Assembly: GCF_028743515.2 (NCBI RefSeq) | Contig: NZ_CP117969.2 | Coordinates: forward strand, 2,389,501 to 2,453,500 | Direction: 5' to 3' | Length of the DNA stretch: 64,000 bases | Source of the DNA: Imtechella halotolerans | GTDB lineage: Bacteria > Bacteroidota > Bacteroidia > Flavobacteriales > Flavobacteriaceae | Part shown: positions 53,950 through 63,235 of the stretch, one piece after another | Position numbering within the stretch: position 1 is the first letter of the stretch | Layout of the letters: each line of letters starts with the position of its first letter | Notes under the pieces: model-generated | The model's database searches: none | What the model was told of the DNA's origin: nothing | Seen by the model: only the letters and a program-made list of their open reading frames with translations | Program-made: the position numbers and the translations under genes

Positions 53950-54621
53950 TTATTTTTTACCAGCAACAACAGCAACAATTTCTCCCTTTGGAGGTTTGAC
54001 TTCAAAATGTGATAGAACCTGGGCAGCGGTCCCTCTTACCGTTTCTTCGTGCAATTTAGAAAGTTCCCTAGAAACTGAAACTTGTCTATCAGATCCAAAA
54101 TAATTCACAAATTCTCCAAGGGTTTTCACCAGTTTGTGTGGTGACACATAAAAAATCATTGTTCGAGTTTCTTCAGAAAGAAACAAAAATCGCGTTTGCC
54201 GTCCCTTTTTTTCAGGTAAAAATCCTTCAAAAACAAATCGATCATTTGGTAGACCACTATTTACCAATGCCGGAACAAAAGCAGTTGCTCCTGGCAAACA
54301 TTCCACAACTACACCATTCTCAACACAGGCTCGTGTGAGTAAAAAGCCTGGGTCAGAGATTGCGGGTGTACCAGCATCACTAATTAACGCTATGGACTCT
54401 CCACCTTGCAAACGACGCACTAGATTCTCCACCGTTTTATGCTCATTATGCATATGGTGACTTTGCATTGGAGTGTTAATTTCAAAATGCTTAAGGAGTT
54501 TACCACTTGTGCGGGTATCTTCAGCCAAAATAACATCAACCTCCTGAAGCACTTTGATGGCCCTAAAAGTCATATCGTCCAAGTTACCAATAGGAGTTGG
54601 GACGATGTATAATTTACTCAT
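53950..54621 (-). CDS. rsmI: 16S rRNA 2'-O-methyltransferase RsmI
   Basis: Methylates the ribose of C1402 in 16S rRNA. 223 residues of the tetrapyrrole-methylase fold: LYIVPTPIGNLDDMTFRA (about 3-20), VILAEDTRTSGKLLKHF, ALISDAGTPAISDPG, VECLPGATAFVPALVNSGL, and VSVSRELSKLHEETVRGT. About 50 residues shorter than the E. coli protein, missing the C-terminal extension, as in other Bacteroidota. Confidence 0.96.
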   Translation of the reverse strand: MSKLYIVPTPIGNLDDMTFRAIKVLQEVDVILAEDTRTSGKLLKHFEINTPMQSHHMHNEHKTVENLVRRLQGGESIALISDAGTPAISDPGFLLTRACVENGVVVECLPGATAFVPALVNSGLPNDRFVFEGFLPEKKGRQTRFLFLSEETRTMIFYVSPHKLVKTLGEFVNYFGSDRQVSVSRELSKLHEETVRGTAAQVLSHFEVKPPKGEIVAVVAGKK

Positions 54622-54691
54622 ATATTAATTTAGAAAAGGATTTATTCCACCAAAATCAACTCCCATAATTATCCAACAAGGAGTCATTTAT

Positions 54692-55384
54692 TCAATTAAA
54701 CTTATGCTCAATAATTGTCAGAAAACGGGATTCATATTCTTCCTTCCCAGCCCAATGGTTGTAATCCGGCTTAACCATATCACTTAAAAATGACACCGCC
54801 TCATCATAAGTTCTAAGTGTATTTAATTGTGATAGCACTCTATTATAATCCACATCACTTCCATCAAATAGATGTTTAACAAATGCAATTCTATCATTAA
54901 GCCCAACATGAATACCGGGTTTAAGTTTATCATTTAGTGATATAAGCTTTGAGTCTACGTGTACTTCTTTTCTAGTATGCGAATCTTGAACAAGGGTTTC
55001 TTCTGATTTTTTCTCAAAAACGGGCTCAGGTAATATTTCTGATAGGATATCATCCAACGTCTCTGTTTCTGGCATTTCAATGACCATCTCATTAATTGTA
55101 TCCATTAATGGTACTACAATATCCTCTTCATGAGGATTATTTTCAGGGACATCTTTATTACCCGAAATCACCTGTTGTGCAATCTCCTCAAATTTCGTTA
55201 CTACATCACTTTTACCAATGGTAGGTTGTGCTTGTCCAAAATGCTCTTCAACAAATTTTAATATAGTTAGCCTCTCATAAAGCACTTTAACTTCCTGTTG
55301 TAGGGCATTAATATCTTCCTTTCCTTTTAATTTAAGAATTCGATGTGCTATACTTATGAGATCAGATTCCAATTTTTTCTTCAT
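54692..55384 (-). CDS. conserved hypothetical cytoplasmic protein
   Basis: A 230-residue, acidic, soluble protein. An N-terminal coiled-coil-like part (about 1-45: LESDLISIAHRILKLKGKEDINALQQEV) is followed by a low-complexity middle (about 60-150). A helical C-terminal domain (about 152-230: KPGIHVGLNDRIAFVKHLFDGSDVDYNRVLSQLNTLRTYDEAVSF) looks conserved. I recognise the type from flavobacterial genomes, but no function is known. It is divergent from tdk and upstream of rsmI by 70 nt. Confidence 0.85.
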   Translation of the reverse strand: MKKKLESDLISIAHRILKLKGKEDINALQQEVKVLYERLTILKFVEEHFGQAQPTIGKSDVVTKFEEIAQQVISGNKDVPENNPHEEDIVVPLMDTINEMVIEMPETETLDDILSEILPEPVFEKKSEETLVQDSHTRKEVHVDSKLISLNDKLKPGIHVGLNDRIAFVKHLFDGSDVDYNRVLSQLNTLRTYDEAVSFLSDMVKPDYNHWAGKEEYESRFLTIIEHKFN

Positions 55385-55423
55385 TGTTTATAAATTTTGA
55401 TAGGCATGCACATTGGTTTTTGA

Positions 55424-55431
55424 TAAATTTG
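55424..55431 (+). promoter_or_regulatory. promoter -7 element of tdk-alr
   Basis: TAAATTTG, full -7 match. A TTG lies 24 nt upstream, one more than the usual range. A start near 55438 supports the ATG at 55488 for tdk. Confidence 0.45.
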
Positions 55432-55487
55432 TCCGAGATTTATACCAAGTGAACCCTCTGTTGGGTTTTCGTCTTGAAAATTACAAA

Positions 55488-56147
55488 ATGTTTCTCGAAA
55501 ATACCGTTAATCATAAAGAACAATTTGGGTGGATAGAAGTAATTTGTGGCTCAATGTTTTCGGGCAAGACCGAAGAATTGATTCGCAGATTGAAACGCGC
55601 GCAATTTGCCAAACAAAAAGTGGAAATTTTTAAGCCTGCCATTGACACGCGTTACAACGAGGAAATGGTAGTTTCCCACGATGCGAACCAAATACGCTCT
55701 ACCCCTGTACCGGCTGCGGCTAATATACGTTTATTAGCAGACAGCTGTGATGTTGTAGGTATAGATGAAGCTCAATTTTTTGATGATGAAATTGTCTCTG
55801 TTTGTAACGACTTGGCTAACAAAGGTATTCGTGTCATTGTTGCAGGGTTAGATATGGATTTTAAAGGAAATCCTTTTGGCCCCATGCCTGCGCTTATGGC
55901 TACTGCCGAATATGTAACAAAAGTACATGCGGTTTGTACCAGAACAGGTAATCTCGCGCAATACAGCCACCGAAAAGCAGCTGGAGACAAACTTGTTATG
56001 CTAGGCGAAACTGATGCTTATGAACCACTTAGCAGGGCCGCTTTTTATAAGGCAATGCTTAAAGAAAAGTTACATAAGTTGGATGTTACCGACCCGCAAG
56101 AAATTCCCTCTAAACCCGATTCTGAAGAACATGTCAAAGGTTTGTGA
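55488..56147 (+). CDS. tdk: thymidine kinase (type II)
   Basis: Phosphorylates thymidine in the salvage pathway. 219 residues from the ATG at 55488 ([17 protein letters not shown]); the longer frame from 55413 adds 25 residues across the promoter. P-loop [17 protein letters not shown], Walker [11 protein letters not shown], the lasso with [11 protein letters not shown] (the usual Tyr), and three Cys of the four zinc positions (AVCTRTG). The zinc site seems reduced. Base composition is richer in G and C than neighbours. The end overlaps alr by 17 nt. Confidence 0.94.
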   Translation: MFLENTVNHKEQFGWIEVICGSMFSGKTEELIRRLKRAQFAKQKVEIFKPAIDTRYNEEMVVSHDANQIRSTPVPAAANIRLLADSCDVVGIDEAQFFDDEIVSVCNDLANKGIRVIVAGLDMDFKGNPFGPMPALMATAEYVTKVHAVCTRTGNLAQYSHRKAAGDKLVMLGETDAYEPLSRAAFYKAMLKEKLHKLDVTDPQEIPSKPDSEEHVKGL

Positions 56148-57240
56148 AACCGTACTCGAAATTGATTTGCGTGCATTAAAACGCAATGCTACTTACTTAA
56201 AAAGTAAGCTTCAGCCAGATACTAAATTTTTGGCTGTTGTTAAGGCCTTCTCTTATGGCAACGACTCTGAATTTATAGCATCATATCTAGAAAAAGAAGT
56301 AGGTGTAGACTATTTTGCAGTAGCATATACCTCAGAGGGAGTAGCTCTACGAAAGGCAGGAATAAAATCACCAATCCTAGTACTACACCCGCAAAGTATT
56401 AATTTTGATGAACTAATAGCATTCAAATTAGAACCTAGTATTTATTCATCCTTTGTACTTAACGCTTTTATAGCAGAGGCTGAAAAGAAAGGATTGAATA
56501 AATATCCTATACATCTGAAATTTAATACTGGATTAAATCGACTAGGATTTTCAAAATCGGAAATTAGCTATGTTGTCGGTCGACTGAATGCAAGTTCCAG
56601 TGTTTATGTACATTCGATATTTTCTCACCTGGCAGCTTCTGAAGATATGAATGAGATTGAGTTTTCGAAAAAACAGATAAATTGCTTCGTTGAAATGGCG
56701 CAAAATTTAGAAAGTAAAATTGGATATAATTCCTTATGGCATATGTGTAATACTTCCGGAATTCTTAATTATCCAGAAGCTCATTTTAATATGGTGAGAA
56801 GTGGTATTGGTTTATATGGCTTTGGGAACGACCCTAAATTCAACTCATTTTTCACGCCCATAGGAAGTCTTAAAACCATAATTTCACAAATCCATGAAGT
56901 TTTACCTGGAGAGAGTCTTGGATATAATCGAGGATTTATTGCTCATAAAAAAACTAGATCAGCAACCTTACCTTTAGGACATGCCGACGGCATAGGAAGA
57001 CAATACGGTAATGGTAAAGGTTATGTAATTATTAATCATAAAAAGGCACGCATTTTAGGTAATGTTTGTATGGATATGCTTATGGTAGATGTTACAGATA
57101 TTACTTGCAAAGAAGGAGATGAAGTATTAGTTTTTGGATTGGATCCAACTGCTGAAGATTTAGCAGCAACTACTGGAACCATTTCGTATGAACTTATTAC
57201 AGGTATTTCTCAACGAGTTAAACGTGTATTTATAACCTAA
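56131..57240 (+). CDS. alr: alanine racemase
   Basis: Makes D-alanine for peptidoglycan. 369 residues from the ATG at 56131, overlapping the end of tdk by 17 nt. The PLP Lys is in [13 protein letters not shown] (the Bacteroidota variant of VVKANAYG). Other motifs are [24 protein letters not shown], the second catalytic base Tyr in LGYNRGFIA, and [14 protein letters not shown]. Complete and stand-alone, not fused to MurF. Confidence 0.95.
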   Translation: MSKVCETVLEIDLRALKRNATYLKSKLQPDTKFLAVVKAFSYGNDSEFIASYLEKEVGVDYFAVAYTSEGVALRKAGIKSPILVLHPQSINFDELIAFKLEPSIYSSFVLNAFIAEAEKKGLNKYPIHLKFNTGLNRLGFSKSEISYVVGRLNASSSVYVHSIFSHLAASEDMNEIEFSKKQINCFVEMAQNLESKIGYNSLWHMCNTSGILNYPEAHFNMVRSGIGLYGFGNDPKFNSFFTPIGSLKTIISQIHEVLPGESLGYNRGFIAHKKTRSATLPLGHADGIGRQYGNGKGYVIINHKKARILGNVCMDMLMVDVTDITCKEGDEVLVFGLDPTAEDLAATTGTISYELITGISQRVKRVFIT

Positions 57241-57260
57241 CTTTATTTACATTCAAAGCA

Positions 57261-57289
57261 TTGAATTTTTGCAAAAATTATTAAATTTA
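57261..57289 (+). promoter_or_regulatory. promoter of mscL
   Basis: TTG (57261-57263), 18 nt, then TAAATTTA, one mismatch from TAnnTTTG, 31 nt before the ATG. Confidence 0.45.
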
Positions 57290-57320
57290 GAATTGTACTA
57301 ACTAAATTATTTACAGACAT

Positions 57321-57719
57321 ATGGGATTCTTCAAAGACTTTAAAGCCTTCTTACTGAAAGGCGACATTGTAAATCTAGCTACAGCAGTTATTGTCGGTGG
57401 CGCATTTGGCAAAATTGTAAGTTCGTTTACAAACGATGTTCTAATGCCTCCTATTGGAATTTTATTAGGCGGAGTGGATTTTTCCGATCTTAGTATTCAA
57501 CTTAAAGAAGCCGTTGGTGAAACACCAGCAGTAACAATCAACTATGGTTCCTTTATTCAAACTGTTATTGATTTTGTAATTATAGGCTTTTGTATTTTCA
57601 TTGTTTTAAAAGCCTACGAGCGTACTCAGAAAAAAGATGAACCAGCTCCAGTTGCACCTTCAGGACCCACCCAAGAAGAATTACTAACAGAAATTCGTGA
57701 CATATTAAAGAATAAATAA
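57321..57719 (+). CDS. mscL: large-conductance mechanosensitive channel
   Basis: Inner-membrane osmotic safety valve. 132 residues: N-terminal helix FFKDFKAFLLKGDIVNLATAVIVGGAFGKIVSSFTNDVLMPPIGILLGG (TM1), a periplasmic loop with SDLSIQLKEA, TM2 at about 73-94 (FVIIGFCIFIVLK), and a charged C-terminal helix. A standard family member. Confidence 0.97.
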   Translation: MGFFKDFKAFLLKGDIVNLATAVIVGGAFGKIVSSFTNDVLMPPIGILLGGVDFSDLSIQLKEAVGETPAVTINYGSFIQTVIDFVIIGFCIFIVLKAYERTQKKDEPAPVAPSGPTQEELLTEIRDILKNK

Positions 57720-57766
57720 TGAAGTTAGTGTCCTGCTTCACTTCCTATTCTTAATAGATTTATACT

Positions 57767-57796
57767 AAACCACACCATTAGCGTGTGGTTTTTTAT
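57767..57796. terminator. terminator of mscL
   Basis: AACCACAC / GTGTGGTT stem (57768-57775, 57783-57790), 7-nt loop, then a T run. Confidence 0.9.
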
Positions 57797-57869
57797 TGTT
57801 ATAAATTTCACTTATTGTTATATTTTTATGTGTTTTATATTTTTAGCATTAATGATTGGAATTAATAGT

Positions 57870-57877
57870 TACTTTTG
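57870..57877 (+). promoter_or_regulatory. promoter -7 element of asd
   Basis: TACTTTTG, full match, 23 nt before the ATG. No TTG at 17-23 nt; a TTA lies 24 nt upstream. Confidence 0.45.
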
Positions 57878-57899
57878 CAACATATAAATTAAAAAAATC

Positions 57900-58889
57900 A
57901 TGAGAGTAGCTGTTGTAGGTGCCACCGGAATGGTGGGCGAAGTAATGCTGCAAGTTCTTGCAGAACGCAATTTTCCAATTACAGAACTAATTCCTGTTGC
58001 TTCTGAAAGATCGATAGGAAAGGAAATTAATTTTAAGAACACATCCTATAAGGTTGTTGGGCTAGCTCAAGCGGTTTCATTACGTCCTGATATAGCACTA
58101 TTTTCAGCCGGGGGAACTACATCATTAGAATGGGCTCCAAAATTTGCTGAGGCTGGCACAACAGTAATTGATAATTCTTCCGCTTGGAGAATGGATCCTA
58201 CAAAAAAATTAATTGTTCCTGAAATAAATGCATCTCTACTTACCTCTGACGACAAAATAATAGCAAACCCCAATTGTTCTACTATCCAAATGGTTCTGAC
58301 GCTGGCTCCATTACATGCTCAGTACACTATAAAACGAGTAATTGTATCAACCTACCAATCGATCACAGGAACTGGAGTAAAAGCTGTTGAACAGTTGGAA
58401 AATGAGTACGCAAACATTAAGGGGGAAATGGCTTACCACTACCCAATACATCGAAATGCCATACCTCAATGTGATGTCTTTGAGGATAATGGTTATACCA
58501 AGGAAGAGATGAAGCTTGTTCGAGAAACACAGAAAATCCTAAACGATCGTAATATTGCTGTTACAGCAACAGCCATTCGCATACCTGTAGTTGGTGGACA
58601 TAGTGAATCTGTAAATATTGAATTTACTTCCGATTTTAAATTAGATGAAGTACGATCAATACTTCATAATAGTCCAGGAATTACCTTACAGGATAACCCA
58701 GACACCCTCACCTACCCTATGCCTATATATGCACAAGGTAAAGATGATGTATTTGTTGGTCGCTTACGAAGAGATGAATCTCAACCGAATTCACTTAATA
58801 TGTGGATCGTTGCTGACAATCTAAGAAAAGGTGCGGCAACAAATGCAGTACAAATAGCAGAATACCTGTTGAATCAATCTTTAGTTTAA
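57900..58889 (+). CDS. asd: aspartate-semialdehyde dehydrogenase
   Basis: Reduces aspartyl phosphate to the semialdehyde on the path to lysine, threonine and methionine. 329 residues: VAVVGATGMVGEVMLQVL (NADP site), FSAGGTTSLEWAP, the active Cys in ANPNCSTIQMVL, and IRIPVVGGHSESVNIEF with the catalytic His. A normal single-domain enzyme, ended by a terminator. No ask or dap gene adjoins it. Confidence 0.97.
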   Translation: MRVAVVGATGMVGEVMLQVLAERNFPITELIPVASERSIGKEINFKNTSYKVVGLAQAVSLRPDIALFSAGGTTSLEWAPKFAEAGTTVIDNSSAWRMDPTKKLIVPEINASLLTSDDKIIANPNCSTIQMVLTLAPLHAQYTIKRVIVSTYQSITGTGVKAVEQLENEYANIKGEMAYHYPIHRNAIPQCDVFEDNGYTKEEMKLVRETQKILNDRNIAVTATAIRIPVVGGHSESVNIEFTSDFKLDEVRSILHNSPGITLQDNPDTLTYPMPIYAQGKDDVFVGRLRRDESQPNSLNMWIVADNLRKGAATNAVQIAEYLLNQSLV

Positions 58890-58910
58890 CACTTATCTGA
58901 TTTGAATAAA

Positions 58911-58943
58911 AAAAGGGGGACTTGCTTTAAGTTCCCCTTTAGT
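58911..58943 (+). terminator. terminator of asd
   Basis: AAAGGGGGACTT / AAGTTCCCCTTT stem (one G-U pair), 5-nt loop, then TTTAGTTGTTT. Confidence 0.85.
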
Positions 58944-59366
58944 TGTTTGACTAGCTACAATAATATAAACAATTAATTCATGTTTATCACACTTTAGGCA
59001 ATTCATTCAATTTAATGATAAAAACTTACTAAATGAAAGAAAAACTAATAGTTCGTTTAACATTTCGAATAATTAAATTGCTTTACTAGCAAACTTTACA
59101 TCATTTCATGAACTTATTGCAAATATATTCGTAAATATATTCATTAGTTTATGAATATTAACATAATATTATAATATTTTTTATTTTTTTTCATACTTTC
59201 ATTCAGCAATCTCGATTAAACCTAGAGAAGTTTGTCTTTAAAATATTTGTTAAATAGTTCTAATTACCTATTTTCTTCATCTCATTTAATTTATTTTTGA
59301 TTATAATCTACTTGGGGCCATTACCCAACTAGCGCAACCTTTTCTTCTAAACTCAATGTCTTGTTT
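58944..59366. other. 423-nt AT-rich intergenic region
   Basis: It contains inverted repeats TTCATGAA (59105-59112) and ATATTCAT-TAGTTT-ATGAATAT (59137-59158), two close copies of AAATATATTC, a TAnnTTTG box at 59292-59299 (TATTTTTG) that may serve the peptidase gene, and an 18-codon frame at 59033 (MKEKLIVRL...) of doubtful meaning. No RNA gene is recognised. Confidence 0.45.
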
Positions 59367-61523
59367 ATGAAAAATTCTTTAATTCCTATAAGTTGTTTAT
59401 TACTCATGATCTCATGTAATACTATTTCCCAAAAAAAAATAGATTCAATTTCGTATCCTGAAACCAAAAAGGTTGATTCAACAGACCATTATTTTGGCAC
59501 AGAAATTAAAGACCCTTATAGGTGGCTTGAAGATGATCGAAGTGAAGAAACTGCTTTATGGGTTAAAACCCAAAACAAAATTACTTTTGGATACCTGAAC
59601 CAAATACCCTATAGAAATGCTTTAAAAGAACGATTAGAAAAACTTTGGAATTACGAAAAATTAGGTTCTCCATTTAATGAAGGAAATCACACTTACTATT
59701 TCAAAAATGATGGCCTACAGAACCAAAGCGTCCTATATAGAAAAAACAACAATGGAACTGAGGAAATATTCCTTGATCCAAATACATTTTCATCTGATGG
59801 CACAACTTCACTTGGGGGGATTCATTTCTCTAAAGACGGCTCCCATTTAGCCTACACCATTTCTGAGGGCGGTAGTGATTGGCGTAAGCTTATTGTAATG
59901 AAAACATCCACTAAAGAAATAGTAGGAGACACACTTACTGATATTAAATTTGGTACAGTTTCATGGAAGGGAAATGAAGGTTTCTATTACTCTAGTTACG
60001 ATAAACCAAAAGGAAGTGAACTTTCTGCCAAAACAGATCAACATAAACTTTATTTTCATACACTTGGAACTCCTCAAAAAAATGACATCTTAATCTTTGG
60101 TGGAACAATTCAAGAAAAGCATCGTTATGTAGGGGGTACCGTCTCTCATGATGAAAGGTATTTATTCATTTCAGCTTCGATTTCAACTTCTGGAAACAAG
60201 CTATTCTTAAAAGATTTAACTAAACCAAATAATCCTTTAATCACCATAGTAGATCATGTTGATTCAGATACATCTGTTCTAGACAATATAGACTCAAAAC
60301 TATATATAGTCACCAATCTAGATGCCCCTAACAAACGAGTAGTAACGGTAGACGCTTCAAATCCTTCACCTGAAAATTGGGTGGATTTTATACCTGAAAC
60401 TAAAAATGTACTTACGCTATCAAGAGGAGGTAATAACTTCTTTGCTCACTATATGGTAGACGCCATCTCTACAGTCAAACAATATGACTATCAGGGTAAT
60501 GAAATACGTGAAGTTAAATTACCAGGAATGGGTACCGTTTCAGGATTTGGCGGTAAACGTGATGAAAACTTCCTTTACTATTCATTTTCCAACTACGCAA
60601 CCCCAGGAAGCATATACAAATACAATATCCTTGATGGAACTTCTCAAGAATACTGGTCTCCAAATATTGATTTCAATAGCGATCACTATGAGTCAAAACA
60701 GGTGTTTTACACTTCCAAAGATGGCACAAAAGTTCCAATGATGATAACCTACAAAAAGAACCTAAAACTTAATGGGAAAAACCCAACTATTCTGTACGGT
60801 TATGGTGGATTTAACGTGCCTTTAACCCCGTCTTTCAGTATTGCCAATGCAGTATGGCTAGAACAGGGAGGAATTTATGCAGTACCTAACTTAAGAGGAG
60901 GAGGAGAATATGGAAAGGAATGGCATGATGCCGGAACTAAAATGAAAAAACAAAATGTCTTTGATGATTTCATTGCGGCTGCGGAATTCCTTATTGATAA
61001 TAAATATACTTCTTCTGACTACTTGGCAATTCGCGGGGGATCTAATGGAGGATTACTTGTAGGAGCTACGATGACTCAACGGCCTGATCTAATGAAAGTG
61101 GCACTCCCTGCTGTTGGAGTTTTAGATATGTTACGCTACCACACCTTTACTGCAGGAGCCGGATGGGCGTATGACTACGGAACTTCTGAAGACAGCAAAG
61201 ATATGTTTGAATACTTAAAAGGATATTCACCAGTACATAACGTAAAACAAGGAATTTCCTATCCAGCCACATTAATTACTACAGGAGATCATGATGATCG
61301 TGTTGTACCAGCTCATAGCTTCAAATTTGCTGCTGAACTTCAAGAGAAGCAATCTAGCCCAAATCCAACACTTATTCGAATTGATGTAAATGCGGGTCAC
61401 GGAGCAGGAAAACCTGTAAGTAAAACTATTGAAGAAACAGCTGATATATTCGGATTTACTTTGTACAATATGGGATATGAAGAACTTCCTAATACTTCAG
61501 TAGGCAACAAAATAAAAGGATAA
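59367..61523 (+). CDS. S9 family prolyl oligopeptidase, lipoprotein
   Basis: 718 residues from the ATG at 59367, with a lipobox (Cys17 in LMISC), so it is anchored in the envelope. A beta-propeller domain (about 75-430) covers the C-terminal alpha/beta hydrolase. The catalytic triad is Ser in [12 protein letters not shown], Asp in [10 protein letters not shown] and His in NAGHGAGKP. The opening [17 protein letters not shown] is typical of prolyl oligopeptidases. It cleaves after proline in peptides, probably for nutrition. A terminator follows at once. Confidence 0.95.
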   Translation: MKNSLIPISCLLLMISCNTISQKKIDSISYPETKKVDSTDHYFGTEIKDPYRWLEDDRSEETALWVKTQNKITFGYLNQIPYRNALKERLEKLWNYEKLGSPFNEGNHTYYFKNDGLQNQSVLYRKNNNGTEEIFLDPNTFSSDGTTSLGGIHFSKDGSHLAYTISEGGSDWRKLIVMKTSTKEIVGDTLTDIKFGTVSWKGNEGFYYSSYDKPKGSELSAKTDQHKLYFHTLGTPQKNDILIFGGTIQEKHRYVGGTVSHDERYLFISASISTSGNKLFLKDLTKPNNPLITIVDHVDSDTSVLDNIDSKLYIVTNLDAPNKRVVTVDASNPSPENWVDFIPETKNVLTLSRGGNNFFAHYMVDAISTVKQYDYQGNEIREVKLPGMGTVSGFGGKRDENFLYYSFSNYATPGSIYKYNILDGTSQEYWSPNIDFNSDHYESKQVFYTSKDGTKVPMMITYKKNLKLNGKNPTILYGYGGFNVPLTPSFSIANAVWLEQGGIYAVPNLRGGGEYGKEWHDAGTKMKKQNVFDDFIAAAEFLIDNKYTSSDYLAIRGGSNGGLLVGATMTQRPDLMKVALPAVGVLDMLRYHTFTAGAGWAYDYGTSEDSKDMFEYLKGYSPVHNVKQGISYPATLITTGDHDDRVVPAHSFKFAAELQEKQSSPNPTLIRIDVNAGHGAGKPVSKTIEETADIFGFTLYNMGYEELPNTSVGNKIKG

Positions 61524-61536
61524 AAGATAGAATCCG

Positions 61537-61544
61537 TATCTTTG
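61537..61544 (+). promoter_or_regulatory. promoter -7 element upstream of the ABC ATPase gene
   Basis: TATCTTTG, full match, 13 nt after the peptidase stop. A start near 61551 would place the terminator hairpin at the 5' end of the message. No -33 TTG. Confidence 0.35.
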
Positions 61545-61548
61545 TTAC

Positions 61549-61576
61549 AGCCATACATTTTGTATGGCTTTTTTTA
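61549..61576 (+). terminator. terminator of the peptidase gene, in the ABC ATPase leader
   Basis: AGCCATAC / GTATGGCT stem with a 5-nt loop, then a T run; 10 nt before the ABC ATPase ATG at 61587. It overlaps the longer N-terminal frame and so supports the later start. Confidence 0.85.
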
Positions 61577-61586
61577 TAAAAACCCT

Positions 61587-62528
61587 ATGCTTAGTATTCA
61601 AAATATTTCATTTTCTTATAACAATACTCCTGTTCTGAATCAATTGTCTTTAGACATTATTCCTGGTGAGCATTTATCGATTATAGGAGCCAGTGGATGT
61701 GGAAAAAGTACACTATTAAAACTAATTTATGGATTGCTCACTCCTTCTGACGGAAATCTCTATTGGAATGAAAAGAAACTATTAGGTCCTGACTTCAATA
61801 TTGTCCCTGGGGAAGATGACATGAAATACTTAGCTCAAGATTTTGGTCTAATGCCCTTTATCACCGCATCAGAAAATATTGGGAAGTATTTATCCAATTT
61901 TTATCCGATTAAGAAAAAAAAACGCATATTTGAATTATTGGAAATGGTAGGGATGGCAGAATATGCAAACGTAAAAGCTCAATTCCTAAGTGGTGGACAA
62001 CAACAAAGAATCGCTCTTGCTCAAGTACTGGCACAAGAACCTAAAGTTCTCCTTTTAGACGAACCCTTTAGCCATATTGACAACTTTCAGAAAAACACCC
62101 TACGTCGTGATTTATTTCATCATTTGAAATCTTCTAAAATCACCTGTTTGGTAGCCACTCATGATGCAACCGATGCGCTTTCATTTGCTGATAATGTTTT
62201 GGTTCTTAAAGATGGAAAAAAAATAGCCTATAACACCCCAAAAGAACTCTATTTAAATCCAGGCAGCACCTATACAGCTTCGCTATTTGGAGATGTTAAC
62301 ACCATAGATGCTCAGCTGTTTTTTCCAGATAGGAAAGGCTTTCTGTGGATATATCCACATCAATTAAAAGTAAAAGAAGACAGTAAACTTCGAGTAAAGG
62401 TTCTAGATAACTACTTTTCAGGAAATGGATACTTAATAAAAGGTATTTCAAAAGGTAAAATTCTATTTTTTTTACACCATACCTCAATCCCTTCCGGCTC
62501 TGAAACAGGACTCTGCTTAAATAGATAG
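61587..62528 (+). CDS. ABC transporter ATP-binding protein
   Basis: 313 residues from the ATG at 61587. Walker A GASGCGKST, Q-loop in YLAQDFGLMPF, signature LSGGQQQRIALAQ, Walker B VLLLDEPFSHID, and the switch His in VATHDAT. A C-terminal TOBE-like part (about 240-313) is typical of importers of the PotA/FbpC type. No permease or binding protein is next to it, so the transported substrate is unknown. Confidence 0.93.
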   Translation: MLSIQNISFSYNNTPVLNQLSLDIIPGEHLSIIGASGCGKSTLLKLIYGLLTPSDGNLYWNEKKLLGPDFNIVPGEDDMKYLAQDFGLMPFITASENIGKYLSNFYPIKKKKRIFELLEMVGMAEYANVKAQFLSGGQQQRIALAQVLAQEPKVLLLDEPFSHIDNFQKNTLRRDLFHHLKSSKITCLVATHDATDALSFADNVLVLKDGKKIAYNTPKELYLNPGSTYTASLFGDVNTIDAQLFFPDRKGFLWIYPHQLKVKEDSKLRVKVLDNYFSGNGYLIKGISKGKILFFLHHTSIPSGSETGLCLNR

Positions 62529-62534
62529 TCTAAA

Positions 62535-63233
62535 TTATTCTTTGCTTTTATGTTGATAATTAACCTCCCCACCATGTAACACCATTTGACGTACAACCCA
62601 TTGCTTTCGACCTTGTATATAGGCCGAAGGGGGATGAGCTTTATATCTCAAAGGACTTGGTAAAATAGCAGCTATAGCCGCAGATTCCAAACGACTAAGT
62701 TTAGAAGCAGGTTTTTTAAACCAATACTGCGATGCTGCTTCAGCTCCATAAATACCTGGCCCCATCTCTATACTATTGAGATACACCTCCATAATACGTT
62801 CTTTAGACCAAAAAACCTCAATTAATATAGTGAAATATCCTTCAAGACCTTTCCGTACCCAACTCCTATGAGGCCATAAAAAAACATTCTTAGCTGTTTG
62901 TTGGGTAATAGTACTAGCTCCTCTTATTTTTTGACCTTTTCTATTATAATCCATAGCCTTCTGTATGGCCTTCATATCAAATCCAAAATGTTTGGTAAAA
63001 TTTTGGTCTTCGCTACAGATTACCGCCAGCTCTAAATGATCCGAAATCTCATCCAGAGAAACCCAATCATGTTTCCACTTTAATTCATTACCTTTTATAA
63101 ATTGCTGTCCCGTTCTAATAAACATAAGGGATGTAAATGGGATGGGAAGAAATCGAAAAACCAAGACTAAACCTAGTGATATTCCAAAAAACCACAGAAT
63201 ACATTTCCGTATCCATTTAATAATACGCCCCAT
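62535..63233 (-). CDS. mtgA: monofunctional biosynthetic peptidoglycan transglycosylase
   Basis: Polymerises lipid II glycan at the inner membrane. 232 residues from the ATG at 63233 (MGRIIKWIRK); the frame from 63314 overlaps the oxidoreductase gene by 79 nt and is rejected. One TM (about 10-30) and the GT51 motifs: CSEDQNFTKHFGFD with the catalytic Glu, RGASTITQQTAKNVFLW, and EVYLNSIEMGPGIYGAEAAS. No transpeptidase domain, so MtgA. It starts 2 nt after the FAD oxidoreductase stop. Confidence 0.95.
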   Translation of the reverse strand: MGRIIKWIRKCILWFFGISLGLVLVFRFLPIPFTSLMFIRTGQQFIKGNELKWKHDWVSLDEISDHLELAVICSEDQNFTKHFGFDMKAIQKAMDYNRKGQKIRGASTITQQTAKNVFLWPHRSWVRKGLEGYFTILIEVFWSKERIMEVYLNSIEMGPGIYGAEAASQYWFKKPASKLSRLESAAIAAILPSPLRYKAHPPSAYIQGRKQWVVRQMVLHGGEVNYQHKSKE

Positions 63234-63235
63234 CT

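Noticed and set aside
59033-59089. 18-codon frame MKEKLIVRLTFRIIKLLY as a small gene
   Set aside because: Too short, AT-rich, and without family or terminator support.
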